Positions 26,425 through 34,217 of a stretch of 64,000 bases of DNA are shown piece by piece. Each line of letters starts with the position of its first letter. The stretch's first letter is position 1. The DNA is from Microbacterium gallinarum (GTDB taxonomy: Bacteria; Actinomycetota; Actinomycetes; Actinomycetales; Microbacteriaceae): the NCBI RefSeq assembly GCF_014837165.1, contig NZ_JACSPM010000001.1:1074304-1138303 (forward strand), given 5' to 3'. Both the position numbers and the translations under genes were made by a program. The notes beneath the pieces are model-generated. The model saw only the letters and a program-made list of their open reading frames with translations, did no database searches and was not told where the DNA came from.

Positions 26425-26430
26425 ATGCTA
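26425..26430 (-). promoter_or_regulatory. -10 box of the helicase gene (leaderless layout)
   Basis: TAGCAT on the minus strand ends six bases before the GTG at 26418. Confidence 0.55.
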
Positions 26431-26547
26431 ACGAGCGGATGCCGCGCCCCGGTCGCCCACGACGGTTCGGTGGACGACCCGCCCCTTCACAGGGTCGTCC
26501 GTCCACATGTGTGACTCCGGGTTTCGGGCGGGACCCACGATGCTTCC

Positions 26548-26553
26548 TAGACT
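26548..26553 (+). promoter_or_regulatory. -10 box of the membrane-protein gene at 26560 (leaderless layout)
   Basis: TAGACT ends six bases before the GTG at 26560. Confidence 0.55.
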
Positions 26554-26559
26554 GGGGGC

Positions 26560-27702
26560 GTGGACCAAGGGGCGGTGGACACGACAGCCGGTCGCGGGTC
26601 TGCGTCGCCGGCTCCGTCCGCGAGCCCGGGGGACGAGGCATCCGCTCTCATCCAGCCGCCGCGCAAGCGCCGCCGCACGCTCGCCCTGGATCTCACCCTG
26701 CTCGCCATCGTCGGCGTGCTGCTGATCGCGGCGACGGCCGCGGCCGTCGGGGCCATCCAGACGCAGTTCTACAGCCCGAGCGCGTTCGTCGAGCGCTACC
26801 TCGGCATGCTCTCCGACGGCAGGGCGGCCGAAGCACTCACCGTGCCGGGCGTCGTGGTCGAGTCGGCCGAGCTCGAGGCGGCCGGGCTGCCCGCGTCGGC
26901 GTCGGAAGCGCTGCTGCGCCGGGCGGCGCTCGCTCCGCTCTCGGACGCGCGGGTGGTGTCCGAGGAGACCGACGGCGACATCACGCGGGTCACGGTCGAA
27001 TACGTCGCGGCGGGCTACGAGGGCACCACGACCTTCGATGTCGCCCCGAACGGGATGATCGGCATCGCGCCGACGTGGCGCTTCGCAACCAGCCCGCTGG
27101 CCGTGATGGACCTCGTGGTCAAGGGGTCGACGGTGTTCTCGGTGAACGGCTTCGAGATCGACAAGCGGCAGGTCTCGGTGGACGGAGCGGATGCCGAGCC
27201 GCTCGACCCGCTTCCGCTGCTGGTCTTCTCGCCCGGCCTGTACTCGGTCTCGGTCGACACCGCCATCTCGGCGACGCCCGGCGTCGCGGTGCTCTCCGAC
27301 AGCCCGTTCCGCTCCATCCCCGTCGAGATCCAGGCCGAGGCCACGGACGAGTTCGTCGCGGTCGTGCAGCAGGAGGTCGAGGCGTTCCTCACCCGGTGCG
27401 CAACGCAGGAGGTGCTCCAGCCCACCGGGTGCCCGTTCGGCTACACGGTGCAGGACCGCATCGACTCGCTGCCGAAGTGGTCGATCGCGCGCCAGCCCAC
27501 GGTCGCCGTCACACCGGAGGGCGCGGGGTGGCGCATCGCACCCACCGAGGCCGTGGCGCACATCGAGGTCGACATCCAGTCCCTGTTCGACGGCTCCATC
27601 ACTCAGGTGGCCGAGGACGTGCCGTTCATCGTCGAGGGTGAGATCACCGTCCAGCCCGACGGGCGGGCATCGATCGTGGTGACCGGACCCGACACGCGGT
27701 AG
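26560..27702 (+). CDS. Single-pass membrane protein with large extracytoplasmic region, function unknown
   Basis: 380 residues. A disordered, basic N-terminal tail (RKRRRTLAL) precedes one transmembrane helix at about 45-66 (LLAIVGVLLIAATAAAVG). About 310 residues then lie outside the membrane. That region looks like repeated beta-rich domains with few cysteines (only CATQEVLQPTGC, probably a disulfide). The closing VAEDVPFIVEGEITVQPDG is beta-strand-like. I recognise no family; similar anchored proteins in actinobacteria are annotated only as hypothetical. It is convergent with ctaG, 5 bp apart. Confidence 0.65.
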   Translation: MDQGAVDTTAGRGSASPAPSASPGDEASALIQPPRKRRRTLALDLTLLAIVGVLLIAATAAAVGAIQTQFYSPSAFVERYLGMLSDGRAAEALTVPGVVVESAELEAAGLPASASEALLRRAALAPLSDARVVSEETDGDITRVTVEYVAAGYEGTTTFDVAPNGMIGIAPTWRFATSPLAVMDLVVKGSTVFSVNGFEIDKRQVSVDGADAEPLDPLPLLVFSPGLYSVSVDTAISATPGVAVLSDSPFRSIPVEIQAEATDEFVAVVQQEVEAFLTRCATQEVLQPTGCPFGYTVQDRIDSLPKWSIARQPTVAVTPEGAGWRIAPTEAVAHIEVDIQSLFDGSITQVAEDVPFIVEGEITVQPDGRASIVVTGPDTR

Positions 27703-27707
27703 GGGCG

Positions 27708-29684
27708 TCAGCGGGGCTGCCGGGCGTCGCGTGCCGCGAGCTCAGCGAGTCGTGCGTTGTACTCCTCGAGCTCGGCGTCGCCCGTGCGGTCGGCGTGCCG
27801 GTCGCGGCGCTTCTGGTCGCGGGCGTCGCTCCTGCTCCACTGGATCGCGACGATGATCGCCAGGATGAGCGTCGGGATCTCACCGATCGACCACGCAACA
27901 CCGCCGCCGACGTACTGGTCTTCGAGCGGCGTCGCCCCCCACGTGCGCCCCATCGAGCCGAACCACTCGGCGATCATGAGCCCTTCCTGCATCATGATCG
28001 CGATGCCGAAGAACGCGTGCATCGCCATGACGCCGATGAGCAGCAGCAGCCGGCCGGGGTACGGCAGCCGGTACGGGACCGGATCGATGCCGATGAGCGT
28101 CAGCACGAAGAGGTAGCCGGTGATGAGGAAGTGGGCGACCATCCACTCGTGGCCGAGGTGGTCGTACAGCGACCACCGGAACAGGTCGGTGTAGTAGAAG
28201 ACCCACAGCGACCCGATGAACAGCCCGGCCGCGACGAACGGGTTCGTCAGCACCCGGGCCACCGGCGAGTGCACGGCCCAGAGGATCCACTCGCGCCCGC
28301 CGCGCGTGCCGTCCTCGCGCTTGCGGATGGCACGCGCCGCGAGGGTCACCGGAGCGCCCGCGACCAGCAGGAGCGGCACTGCCATGGTGAGCAGCATGTG
28401 GCCGACCATGTGCACGCTGAAGAGGTAGTCCTGGTAGACGTTGATGGCGCCGCCGGTCACCCACACCAGCAGAGCGAGTCCGGTCATCCACAGCACGGTG
28501 CGGTAGATCGGCCAGGCATCGCCGCGGCGCCGCAGGCGCCAGACACCCATCGCGTAGAAGAAGACGCCGAAACCGGCCGCGACGGCCCACAGCAGATCGA
28601 TGTTCCACGACGTGAGCCAGCCCAGCGGTGTGAGCTCGGGCGGCAGCGGGGCGCCCGTCAGCACTTCGGCGGGCGTCGGCGGCCCCGGCAGCACGGATGA
28701 CCCGGGCGGAGGGGTGCGGGCGAGTGCCGCAGCGGCTCCTGAGGCCGCGCCCATGAGCACGAGTTCGAACACGATCAGGGTCCAGAAGGCGCGGGATGCG
28801 GCATCCCCCCGCAGCTTTCCGATCAGCCGAGTGCGGTACCACGCCCCGAACGCGCCGAGCGCGATGAGCGCCACGATCTTGACGCACAGGATCGCGCCGT
28901 AGGGCGACAGCAGGGCGTCCCAGGTCTGCAGCCCGATCGCCGCGCGCACGGTGCCCGACACGGCGACCACGACGAACGCGGCGATCGCGATGCTCGAGTA
29001 CCGCGCGACGACGGTCGCGAGGCGGTCGCGATCGAGCAGGGGGCGCACCACCACGAGCAGGATCAGGCCGCCGAGCCAGACGGCCGCGGCGATGATGTGC
29101 AGGATGAGCGCGGTCATCGCCTCGTGGTGGAACGCCTCTTCTCCCGAGTGGCCCTGGGTGCCCATCGGCACGAGCGAGGCGGCCGCGAGGATCGCGACGA
29201 AGAGGGTGGCCGTCCATGAGCGCACCGCGAACGTGAGCACGGTGAGCGCCGCACCGGCGACCGTGGTGATCAGCCATGTACGGCCGACCTCGGTCTCGAC
29301 GACGAAGCGGCCGAGCTGCGCTCCGAACTCCGGGCCGGCGTCGATCGCGGGGTTGAAGGCGTCGACGAAGGTGAGGAACCCGGTCGCGGCCGCCGAGACG
29401 GTGAAGATCGCCGCGGAGATGGATGCCACATCCAGCGCGACGTCGAACTCGCGCTCCCCCGCGCGCAGCGCGTAGAGCGCCGTCACAAGCGCTCCGACCA
29501 TGCCGGCGGCGGAGAGGTTGACGACGAGCTTGACGGTGGGGAGTCCCCAGCGGGCGACCGGGCCGGGGTCGCCGATCGCGAGCGGAGCGGCGCCGCCGCC
29601 GAACGCCAGCGCCCAGATCAGCACGACGAGCGCGCTGACGGCGAGGATCACGGGCCCTGCGGCCCGCAGGGCGCGGGGACTCAC
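27708..29684 (-). CDS. CopD-CtaG fusion: copper-linked cytochrome c oxidase assembly protein
   Basis: 658 residues, all membrane. The N-terminal half (about 1-310) is CopD-like, with helices such as FAVRSWTATLFVAILAAASL and conserved His residues in GHSGEEAFHHEAMT. The C-terminal half (about 350-620) is the caa3-type CtaG domain, with FSVHMVGHMLLTMAVPLLL and HLGHEWMVAHFLITGYLF. Such fusions are common in actinobacteria and probably deliver copper to cytochrome c oxidase. The start is GTG, reached both by a TAGGCT box at six bases and a GGAGGG stretch, so the mRNA may be leaderless or nearly so. Confidence 0.88.
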   Translation of the reverse strand: MSPRALRAAGPVILAVSALVVLIWALAFGGGAAPLAIGDPGPVARWGLPTVKLVVNLSAAGMVGALVTALYALRAGEREFDVALDVASISAAIFTVSAAATGFLTFVDAFNPAIDAGPEFGAQLGRFVVETEVGRTWLITTVAGAALTVLTFAVRSWTATLFVAILAAASLVPMGTQGHSGEEAFHHEAMTALILHIIAAAVWLGGLILLVVVRPLLDRDRLATVVARYSSIAIAAFVVVAVSGTVRAAIGLQTWDALLSPYGAILCVKIVALIALGAFGAWYRTRLIGKLRGDAASRAFWTLIVFELVLMGAASGAAAALARTPPPGSSVLPGPPTPAEVLTGAPLPPELTPLGWLTSWNIDLLWAVAAGFGVFFYAMGVWRLRRRGDAWPIYRTVLWMTGLALLVWVTGGAINVYQDYLFSVHMVGHMLLTMAVPLLLVAGAPVTLAARAIRKREDGTRGGREWILWAVHSPVARVLTNPFVAAGLFIGSLWVFYYTDLFRWSLYDHLGHEWMVAHFLITGYLFVLTLIGIDPVPYRLPYPGRLLLLIGVMAMHAFFGIAIMMQEGLMIAEWFGSMGRTWGATPLEDQYVGGGVAWSIGEIPTLILAIIVAIQWSRSDARDQKRRDRHADRTGDAELEEYNARLAELAARDARQPR

Positions 29685-29690
29685 CCCTCC

Positions 29691-29696
29691 AGCCTA
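29691..29696 (-). promoter_or_regulatory. -10 box of the CopD-CtaG gene (leaderless layout)
   Basis: TAGGCT on the minus strand ends six bases before the GTG at 29684; the bases between read GGAGGG. Confidence 0.55.
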
Positions 29697-29735
29697 GGCG
29701 CGGAATCGCGCGCCTATCGCCGCTGCCGGGAATGC

Positions 29736-29765
29736 AGAAGGGGGATGCCGCGGCATCCCCCTTCT
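29736..29765. terminator. Bidirectional terminator, perfect 30-bp palindrome
   Basis: Arms of 15 bases meet without a loop; the centre is GGGGATGCCGCGGCATCCCC. TTCT follows on the plus side. It lies between the HU gene and the CopD-CtaG promoter, so it should stop read-through from HU. The GGATGCCGCGGCATCC core recurs as words throughout the window. Confidence 0.75.
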
Positions 29766-29778
29766 TGTGTGGTCGTCA

Positions 29779-29860
29779 GCCGGTTTCGATACGGTCGCTT
29801 CGCGGCCTACTCAACCTGACCCGGGTCGCATCAACGCTGCTTCGCAGCATTGATCCGACC
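29779..29860. repeat. REP-like palindromic intergenic element
   Basis: The element starts with GGTTTCGATACGGTCGCTTC and CTACTCAACC, wording typical of Microbacteriaceae repeats. It continues with a hairpin whose arms GGTCGCATCAACGCTGC (29824-29840) and GCAGCATTGATCCGACC (29844-29860) pair over 17 positions with two imperfections around the loop TTC. It sits just after the HU stop. Confidence 0.6.
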
Positions 29861-29865
29861 ACGCG

Positions 29866-30153
29866 TCACTTGACGGCGGCCTTCAGCTTCGAGCCCGCGG
29901 TGACCTTGACGCGCTGGCCGGCGGGGATCTTGATCTCCTCACCCGTCTGCGGGTTGCGGCCGGTGCGGGCGGACGTCTCGACGCGCTCGAACGAGATCCA
30001 GCCCGGGATCGAGACCTTGCTGCCCTTGGCGACGGCCTCGGAGACCGTCGAGAAGAGGGAGTCGAGCACGCCCGACACGGCGGACTGGCTCTGCCCGGTC
30101 GCGCTGGCGATGCTCGCGACGAGTTCGGTCTTGGTGATGGACTTGTCGGCCAT
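29866..30153 (-). CDS. hup: HU-family nucleoid DNA-binding protein
   Basis: 95-residue DNA-bending protein. ADKSITKTELVASIASATG forms the helical dimerisation part, and the beta-arm has RTGRNPQTGEEIKIPAG, the characteristic RNPxTGexixip tip. The C terminus is short (KAAVK) and lacks the long basic tail of mycobacterial Hup. I start it at the ATG with GGAGGAC upstream, although the open frame continues 119 codons further. A REP-like element and a palindromic terminator follow. Confidence 0.95.
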   Translation of the reverse strand: MADKSITKTELVASIASATGQSQSAVSGVLDSLFSTVSEAVAKGSKVSIPGWISFERVETSARTGRNPQTGEEIKIPAGQRVKVTAGSKLKAAVK

Positions 30154-30382
30154 GGGGATTGTCCTCCAAGGCGGCGGAATCGCCGCCTTTTCATTGCTCG
30201 GACCGGACGGCATGCGCCCCCCGGCTGGTCGGATCGACCGCCTTGAATGTACCCGACTTCGCGCGCAGATCCGCGTATTTCCGGGGTTTTCGGACGTTAC
30301 AGGCGGCGTGTCGGGGGTGAAAGTGACCCCTGTGGCCGGTGTGACGAGGGTTTCGGGGTCGTTCGAGGGGTCTCCGCCGCGG

Positions 30383-30973
30383 TCAGCGGCGGTGCGAGTC
30401 GATGACTCCGCGGGCCGTTCGGGCGAAGGCGGGAGCGACCCGATCCTGGCCGTCGAGGTACCCGCCGACGAGCGCGGCGTCGCGCAGGAGCACGAGCGAT
30501 GCGGCCGCATCGGCGGGGTCGGAGAGCCCTGCGGCGGAGGCCACCTGCTCGAGGGTCGCGCGGAACCAGTCGCGGTGGTCGTCGATCAGCGATCGCACCG
30601 GCCCCGCGTCGGGGTACTCGGCCGCCGCATTGATGAACGGGCAGCCGCGCGTGTGGCGCTCCCGGATGTCCTGTTCTATGCCCGCGATCACCAGATCGAG
30701 CAGCACCTCCGGGTCGGACGACGCCGCGCCTGCCTCGGTGAACAGGGCGCGCAGGCGTTCGTCCTCGCCCCGGAGGTAGGCGAGGACGAGCCCCTCTTTG
30801 CCGTCGAACTGCTTGTACATCGTCGCCCGCGTGACGCCGGCCGCCTCGATGATGCGATCGACGCCGACCGAGTGGATGCCCTCGCTGTAGAAGAGGTCGG
30901 TCGCAGCATCGAGCAGCCGCTTCCGGGCAGGGGAGGGGCGCGTGCTCGCGGCGGGCGCGTAGGGGGTGCTCAT
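30383..30973 (-). CDS. TetR-family transcriptional regulator
   Basis: 196 residues. The helix-turn-helix at about 18-60 includes LLDAATDLFYSEGIHSVGVD and AAGVTRATMYKQF. The C-terminal part is a TetR_C-like ligand domain. It is divergently transcribed from the alpha/beta hydrolase at 31115, with a near-perfect TetR operator (31041-31060) between them, so it most likely represses that hydrolase and itself. The inducer is unknown. Confidence 0.9.
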   Translation of the reverse strand: MSTPYAPAASTRPSPARKRLLDAATDLFYSEGIHSVGVDRIIEAAGVTRATMYKQFDGKEGLVLAYLRGEDERLRALFTEAGAASSDPEVLLDLVIAGIEQDIRERHTRGCPFINAAAEYPDAGPVRSLIDDHRDWFRATLEQVASAAGLSDPADAAASLVLLRDAALVGGYLDGQDRVAPAFARTARGVIDSHRR

Positions 30974-31040
30974 GGGTGATCCTCCGGCTCCATCGTGCCA
31001 CTTCCGAACATTTTCGAGATTCTCGGGGAATAGTCTTGTA

Positions 31041-31060
31041 TAGATAGAACGTTCGGTCTA
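31041..31060. promoter_or_regulatory. TetR operator between the divergent regulator and hydrolase
   Basis: TAGATAGAACGTTCGGTCTA is a 20-bp inverted repeat; only the pairs at positions 5-6 and 15-16 fail. A TACCAT box at 31059-31064 overlaps its right end, so binding should block the hydrolase promoter. Confidence 0.75.
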
Positions 31061-31114
31061 CCATCGGTACACATCAGCAGCCCACCGCAGCTGGACACCA
31101 ACAGGAGAAGGAAA

Positions 31115-31951
31115 ATGAACACCACGACCAAGACCCCCATCGTCCTCATCCACGGACTCTGGATGACCCCGAAGAGCTGGGACACCTGGGCGGAGCGCTT
31201 CCGCGCCGCCGGCCACCAGGTCATCGTCCCCGGCTGGCCCGGCATCGACGACCGGTCGGTCGACGACATCCGCACCAACCCTGCTGCCCTGAAGGGGATC
31301 GGCCTGAAGCAGATCGCCGACAACTACGAGCGCATCATCCGCGCCCTGCCCCAGAAGCCGATCATCATCGGCCACTCGTTCGGCGGCGTGCTCACCCAGA
31401 TGCTGGCCGACCGCGGCCTCGGCGTCGCCTACGTCGGCGTCGCACCCGGCCAGACTGCCGGCGTCACCGCTCTCCCGCTGTCGACACTGTGGACCGGAAC
31501 GCCGATCCTCTCCAACCCGTTCGACCGCAACGGCGCCAAGCCGCTGTCGAAGCGGCACTTCCAATTCACGTTCGGCAACGACCTGCCCCGCGAGGAGTCC
31601 GACCGTCTGTGGGCGGAGTACGCCGTCAACTCTTACAACCGCGTCTTCTTCGAAGGCGTGCTCTCGGTGCTCAATGAGAAGGGCGGGGTCACGCACGTCG
31701 ACTACGGCCGTGCCGACCGTGCGCCGCTCCTCGTGATCACCGGCGAGATCGACCACGTCGTGCCGCCGGCGATCGGCGAAGCGATCGTGAAGAAGTACCG
31801 CGCGACGGGCAGCCCCGCGATCGTCGACTACAAGACGTACCCGGGTCGCACCCACCGCCTGGTGAGCCAGGACGGTTGGGAGGAGATCGCCGACTACGCG
31901 CTGGAGTGGGCGACGACCCACCAGGTGCGCGAGAACGAGCCGGTCAGCTGA
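31115..31951 (+). CDS. Alpha/beta hydrolase
   Basis: 278-residue cytoplasmic hydrolase without a signal peptide. IVLIHGLWMTPKSW holds the oxyanion HG, IIGHSFGGVL the nucleophile Ser (GxSxG), and TYPGRTHRLVSQDGW the catalytic His. The acid is probably the Asp in VITGEIDHVVPP. The family covers esterases, lipases and haloperoxidase-like enzymes, so the substrate is open. AGGAGAAGGAAA lies upstream of the ATG. Divergence from a TetR regulator suggests induction by its own substrate or a xenobiotic. Confidence 0.88.
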   Translation: MNTTTKTPIVLIHGLWMTPKSWDTWAERFRAAGHQVIVPGWPGIDDRSVDDIRTNPAALKGIGLKQIADNYERIIRALPQKPIIIGHSFGGVLTQMLADRGLGVAYVGVAPGQTAGVTALPLSTLWTGTPILSNPFDRNGAKPLSKRHFQFTFGNDLPREESDRLWAEYAVNSYNRVFFEGVLSVLNEKGGVTHVDYGRADRAPLLVITGEIDHVVPPAIGEAIVKKYRATGSPAIVDYKTYPGRTHRLVSQDGWEEIADYALEWATTHQVRENEPVS

Positions 31952-31993
31952 TCGGATGCCGCCGCCCGGCGCGGCGGGAAACCACTCCGTCGT

Positions 31994-32022
31994 CGAGACA
32001 CCAGGTCATGCGTGGTGTCTCG
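31994..32022. terminator. Hairpin downstream of the alpha/beta hydrolase
   Basis: CGAGACACCA (31994-32003) pairs with TGGTGTCTCG (32013-32022) around a nine-base loop. It follows the hydrolase stop by 42 bp, with no T tract. Confidence 0.5.
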
Positions 32023-32066
32023 GCGGTCGAGTGGTCTCTCGGCCGGTGTCCGCGGTGGGACGCACG

Positions 32067-32094
32067 AGGCCCGGGGCGACAGAGCCCCGGGCCT
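32067..32094. terminator. Bidirectional terminator between convergent hydrolases
   Basis: AGGCCCGGGGC (32067-32077) pairs perfectly with GCCCCGGGCCT (32084-32094) around a six-base loop, followed by TCGTCG. Both strands give a strong GC hairpin, which suits the convergent genes on either side. Confidence 0.75.
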
Positions 32095-32137
32095 TCGTCG
32101 TGCACGGACGAGGACGCCGGCAGGCGTACGCGTGCGG

Positions 32138-33259
32138 TCACGCGTGAAGCCGGCGCAGCGCCGCGACGACATCGTCATGCCACCGGCGGGCGGCGGGGAG
32201 CACACCGGTGAAGATCGGGGTGTCGTGCGTCACGCCCATGTACCGCACCACGCTGGCGTCGACGCCGGCCGCGCGCAATGCGGCCCCGTAGGCCTCGCCG
32301 TCTCCGCGCAGCGGGTCGTACTCGGCGGTGAGGATCACGGCGGGCGGCAGCCCGGCGTGCGATGGGGCGCGGAGCGGCGACGCGTAGGGCTCCCGGGCGT
32401 CCTGCGGTCGCGCGAGGTAGGTGCGCGCGACCGATCGCAACTCCCTCACCGTCAGGAATCGCGGGATGCCGAGTGCGCGCATCGCGCCGAGATCGAGGTG
32501 GGCGCCGGTCAGGTCGACGACCGGCACCTCGAGGACCTGAACGACCAGCGGGTGGTTCGCGCGATCCCGGTTGACGATCGTCAGCGCCGCGGCGAGGCTG
32601 CCGCCGGCGGAGATGCCCATCACGCCGATCCGGCTCGGGTCGACGCCGAGCCCGCCCGCTGAGGCGATCAGCCAGTCCAGAGCCGCCGCGGCCTGCTCGA
32701 TCTGCACCGGATACCGGTGCTCGGGCGCGAGCGCGTAGTCGACCGCGGCGATCGCGACGTGGGCGTCGACGCAGCGGCGGCGGTACGCGGCATCCGTCGT
32801 CGGATAGTCGATGCCGCCGATGCGGAATGCTCCCCCGAAGAACGCCAGGACGGCAGGCACCGGTGCGTCGCCGACGACGGGCGGGTGATAGATCCGCACG
32901 CGGACGGACGGATGCCCCGGCACGTCGACCTGGTGCTCGGTGATGCGCACCTCGGGGCCCGGCGAGCCGACCGTGCTCAGCTCGGTGCGATCCCACGCGA
33001 GCGCCGCGCGGCGATGCCGGGCGCGGGCCTTCGCGCGAGGACCGAGCGCAGCGGACTTCTCGGGCGCGGACTTCTCGGGCGCGACCGCTCCGGCGGGCTT
33101 CGCGGCCGCGCCGGTGGGCTTCGCGGCCGCCGGGAGCATAGTGCCGCGGCTGAACGGCCACAGCGCGGTCATGCGGGCGCGCGCGGAACTGAGCGCCTGG
33201 TCGAACATGTACTTGCGATGCACGCGCAGGCGCTCGGCGAAGAACGGGTCCAGCGGCAT
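32138..33259 (-). CDS. HSL-type alpha/beta hydrolase (carboxylesterase-like)
   Basis: 373 residues from ATG 33259. The N terminus has a low-complexity AAKPTGAAAKPAGAVAPEKS stretch not expected in the family. Of the usual HSL motifs, the oxyanion HGGG is replaced by FGGA in VLAFFGGAFRIGG. The nucleophile elbow GISAGGSLA is intact, with Asp in EYDPLRGDG and His in YMGVTHDTPIF. Loss of the histidine and last glycine of HGGG may alter activity. A longer frame to 33295 is possible; I prefer the shorter start because CAGGAT lies six bases before it. Confidence 0.8.
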   Translation of the reverse strand: MPLDPFFAERLRVHRKYMFDQALSSARARMTALWPFSRGTMLPAAAKPTGAAAKPAGAVAPEKSAPEKSAALGPRAKARARHRRAALAWDRTELSTVGSPGPEVRITEHQVDVPGHPSVRVRIYHPPVVGDAPVPAVLAFFGGAFRIGGIDYPTTDAAYRRRCVDAHVAIAAVDYALAPEHRYPVQIEQAAAALDWLIASAGGLGVDPSRIGVMGISAGGSLAAALTIVNRDRANHPLVVQVLEVPVVDLTGAHLDLGAMRALGIPRFLTVRELRSVARTYLARPQDAREPYASPLRAPSHAGLPPAVILTAEYDPLRGDGEAYGAALRAAGVDASVVRYMGVTHDTPIFTGVLPAARRWHDDVVAALRRLHA

Positions 33260-33309
33260 GGAACCATCCTGGCGGGACCCGGCGGGCGGATGCACTCGCT
33301 TGACAAAGC

Positions 33310-33345
33310 GGAAGGCCCGGAGTTCCGAGGAACTCCGGGCCTTCC
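33310..33345. terminator. Strong terminator after the ribosomal-protein operon
   Basis: GGAAGGCCCGGAGTTCC (33310-33326) and GGAACTCCGGGCCTTCC (33329-33345) are perfect 17-base complements with a two-base loop. On the minus strand CGCTTTGTCA follows. It ends the rpmB-rpmG-rpsN mRNA before the downstream esterase gene. Confidence 0.85.
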
Positions 33346-33361
33346 GGTGAAGCCGTGGTGC

Positions 33362-33667
33362 TTACCAGCTCGACTTGGTCACGCCGGGCAGCTCGCCACG
33401 GTGCGCCATGTCACGGAAGCGGACACGCGAGATGCCGAACTTCGTGAGGACACCGCGGGGGCGGCCGTCGATGACGTCGCGCGAGCGGACGCGAGCGGGC
33501 GACGCGTTGCGGGGCAGCTTCTGCAGGCCCACGCGAGCGGCCTCGCGCTGCTCGTCGGTCGAGTCGGGCGAGACGAGCGCCTTCTTCAGTTCGGCGCGCT
33601 TCGCCGCGTAGCGGTCGACGACCACCTTGCGCTGCTCGTTGCGCGCGATCTTGCTCTTCTTGGCCAT
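33362..33667 (-). CDS. rpsN: 30S ribosomal protein S14, zinc-independent type
   Basis: 101 residues with no cysteine, so it is the C-minus form, which needs no zinc, unlike the short S14Z form. [20 protein letters not shown] and the C-terminal [21 protein letters not shown] are diagnostic. It is the last gene of rpmB-rpmG-rpsN, three bases after rpmG. C-minus paralogues are often repressed by Zur and used during zinc limitation, but no Zur-like site was seen before this operon, so it may be the ordinary copy. Confidence 0.97.
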   Translation of the reverse strand: MAKKSKIARNEQRKVVVDRYAAKRAELKKALVSPDSTDEQREAARVGLQKLPRNASPARVRSRDVIDGRPRGVLTKFGISRVRFRDMAHRGELPGVTKSSW

Positions 33668-33670
33668 AGG

Positions 33671-33840
<170 letters not shown>

Positions 33841-33841
<1 letters not shown>

Positions 33842-34077
33842 TAGAGCTTCACACCCTTCGCCTGCAGGTCACGCACGACCGCCTCGATGCCGCGGGCGTC
33901 GATGACCTTGATGCCCTTGGCCGAAACGTTGAGCTTGATGTTGCGACCCAGCGACGGAACGAAGTAGGTCTTCTTCTGCACGTTCGGGTCGAAGCGGCGC
34001 TTCGTCCGGCGGTGCGAGTGCGAGATGTTGTGACCGAAGCCGGGAACTGCTCCAGTCACCTGGCACACTGCTGCCAT
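33841..34077 (-). CDS. rpmB: 50S ribosomal protein L28, zinc-independent type
   Basis: 78 residues. MAAVCQVTG at the start and [18 protein letters not shown] are diagnostic of L28. Only one cysteine (Cys5) remains, so it cannot make the four-cysteine zinc site of the C-plus form. First gene of the operon, with AAGGAGA before the ATG and a possible promoter about 140 bp upstream, inside the end of the preceding gene. Confidence 0.97.
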
Positions 34078-34217
34078 AGTGATGTCTCCTTAGTACCGTG
34101 GAGCCGGACGGCCCCACCCAAGATCCCTTGTCTGCACCCCATGACTCACCGGACCGATTCCGGCCCGGAGGAGGTGTGGGATACGAACTGCGTGCTGGAG
34201 TGCGCGCAGACAAAGAG

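Noticed and set aside
33310..33345. Long hairpin read as a riboswitch or small RNA
   Set aside because: A two-base loop and position just after rpsN fit a simple terminator better.
34078..34217. Zur box before rpmB
   Set aside because: I read the leader on both strands for a TGAnAA-type palindrome and found none.
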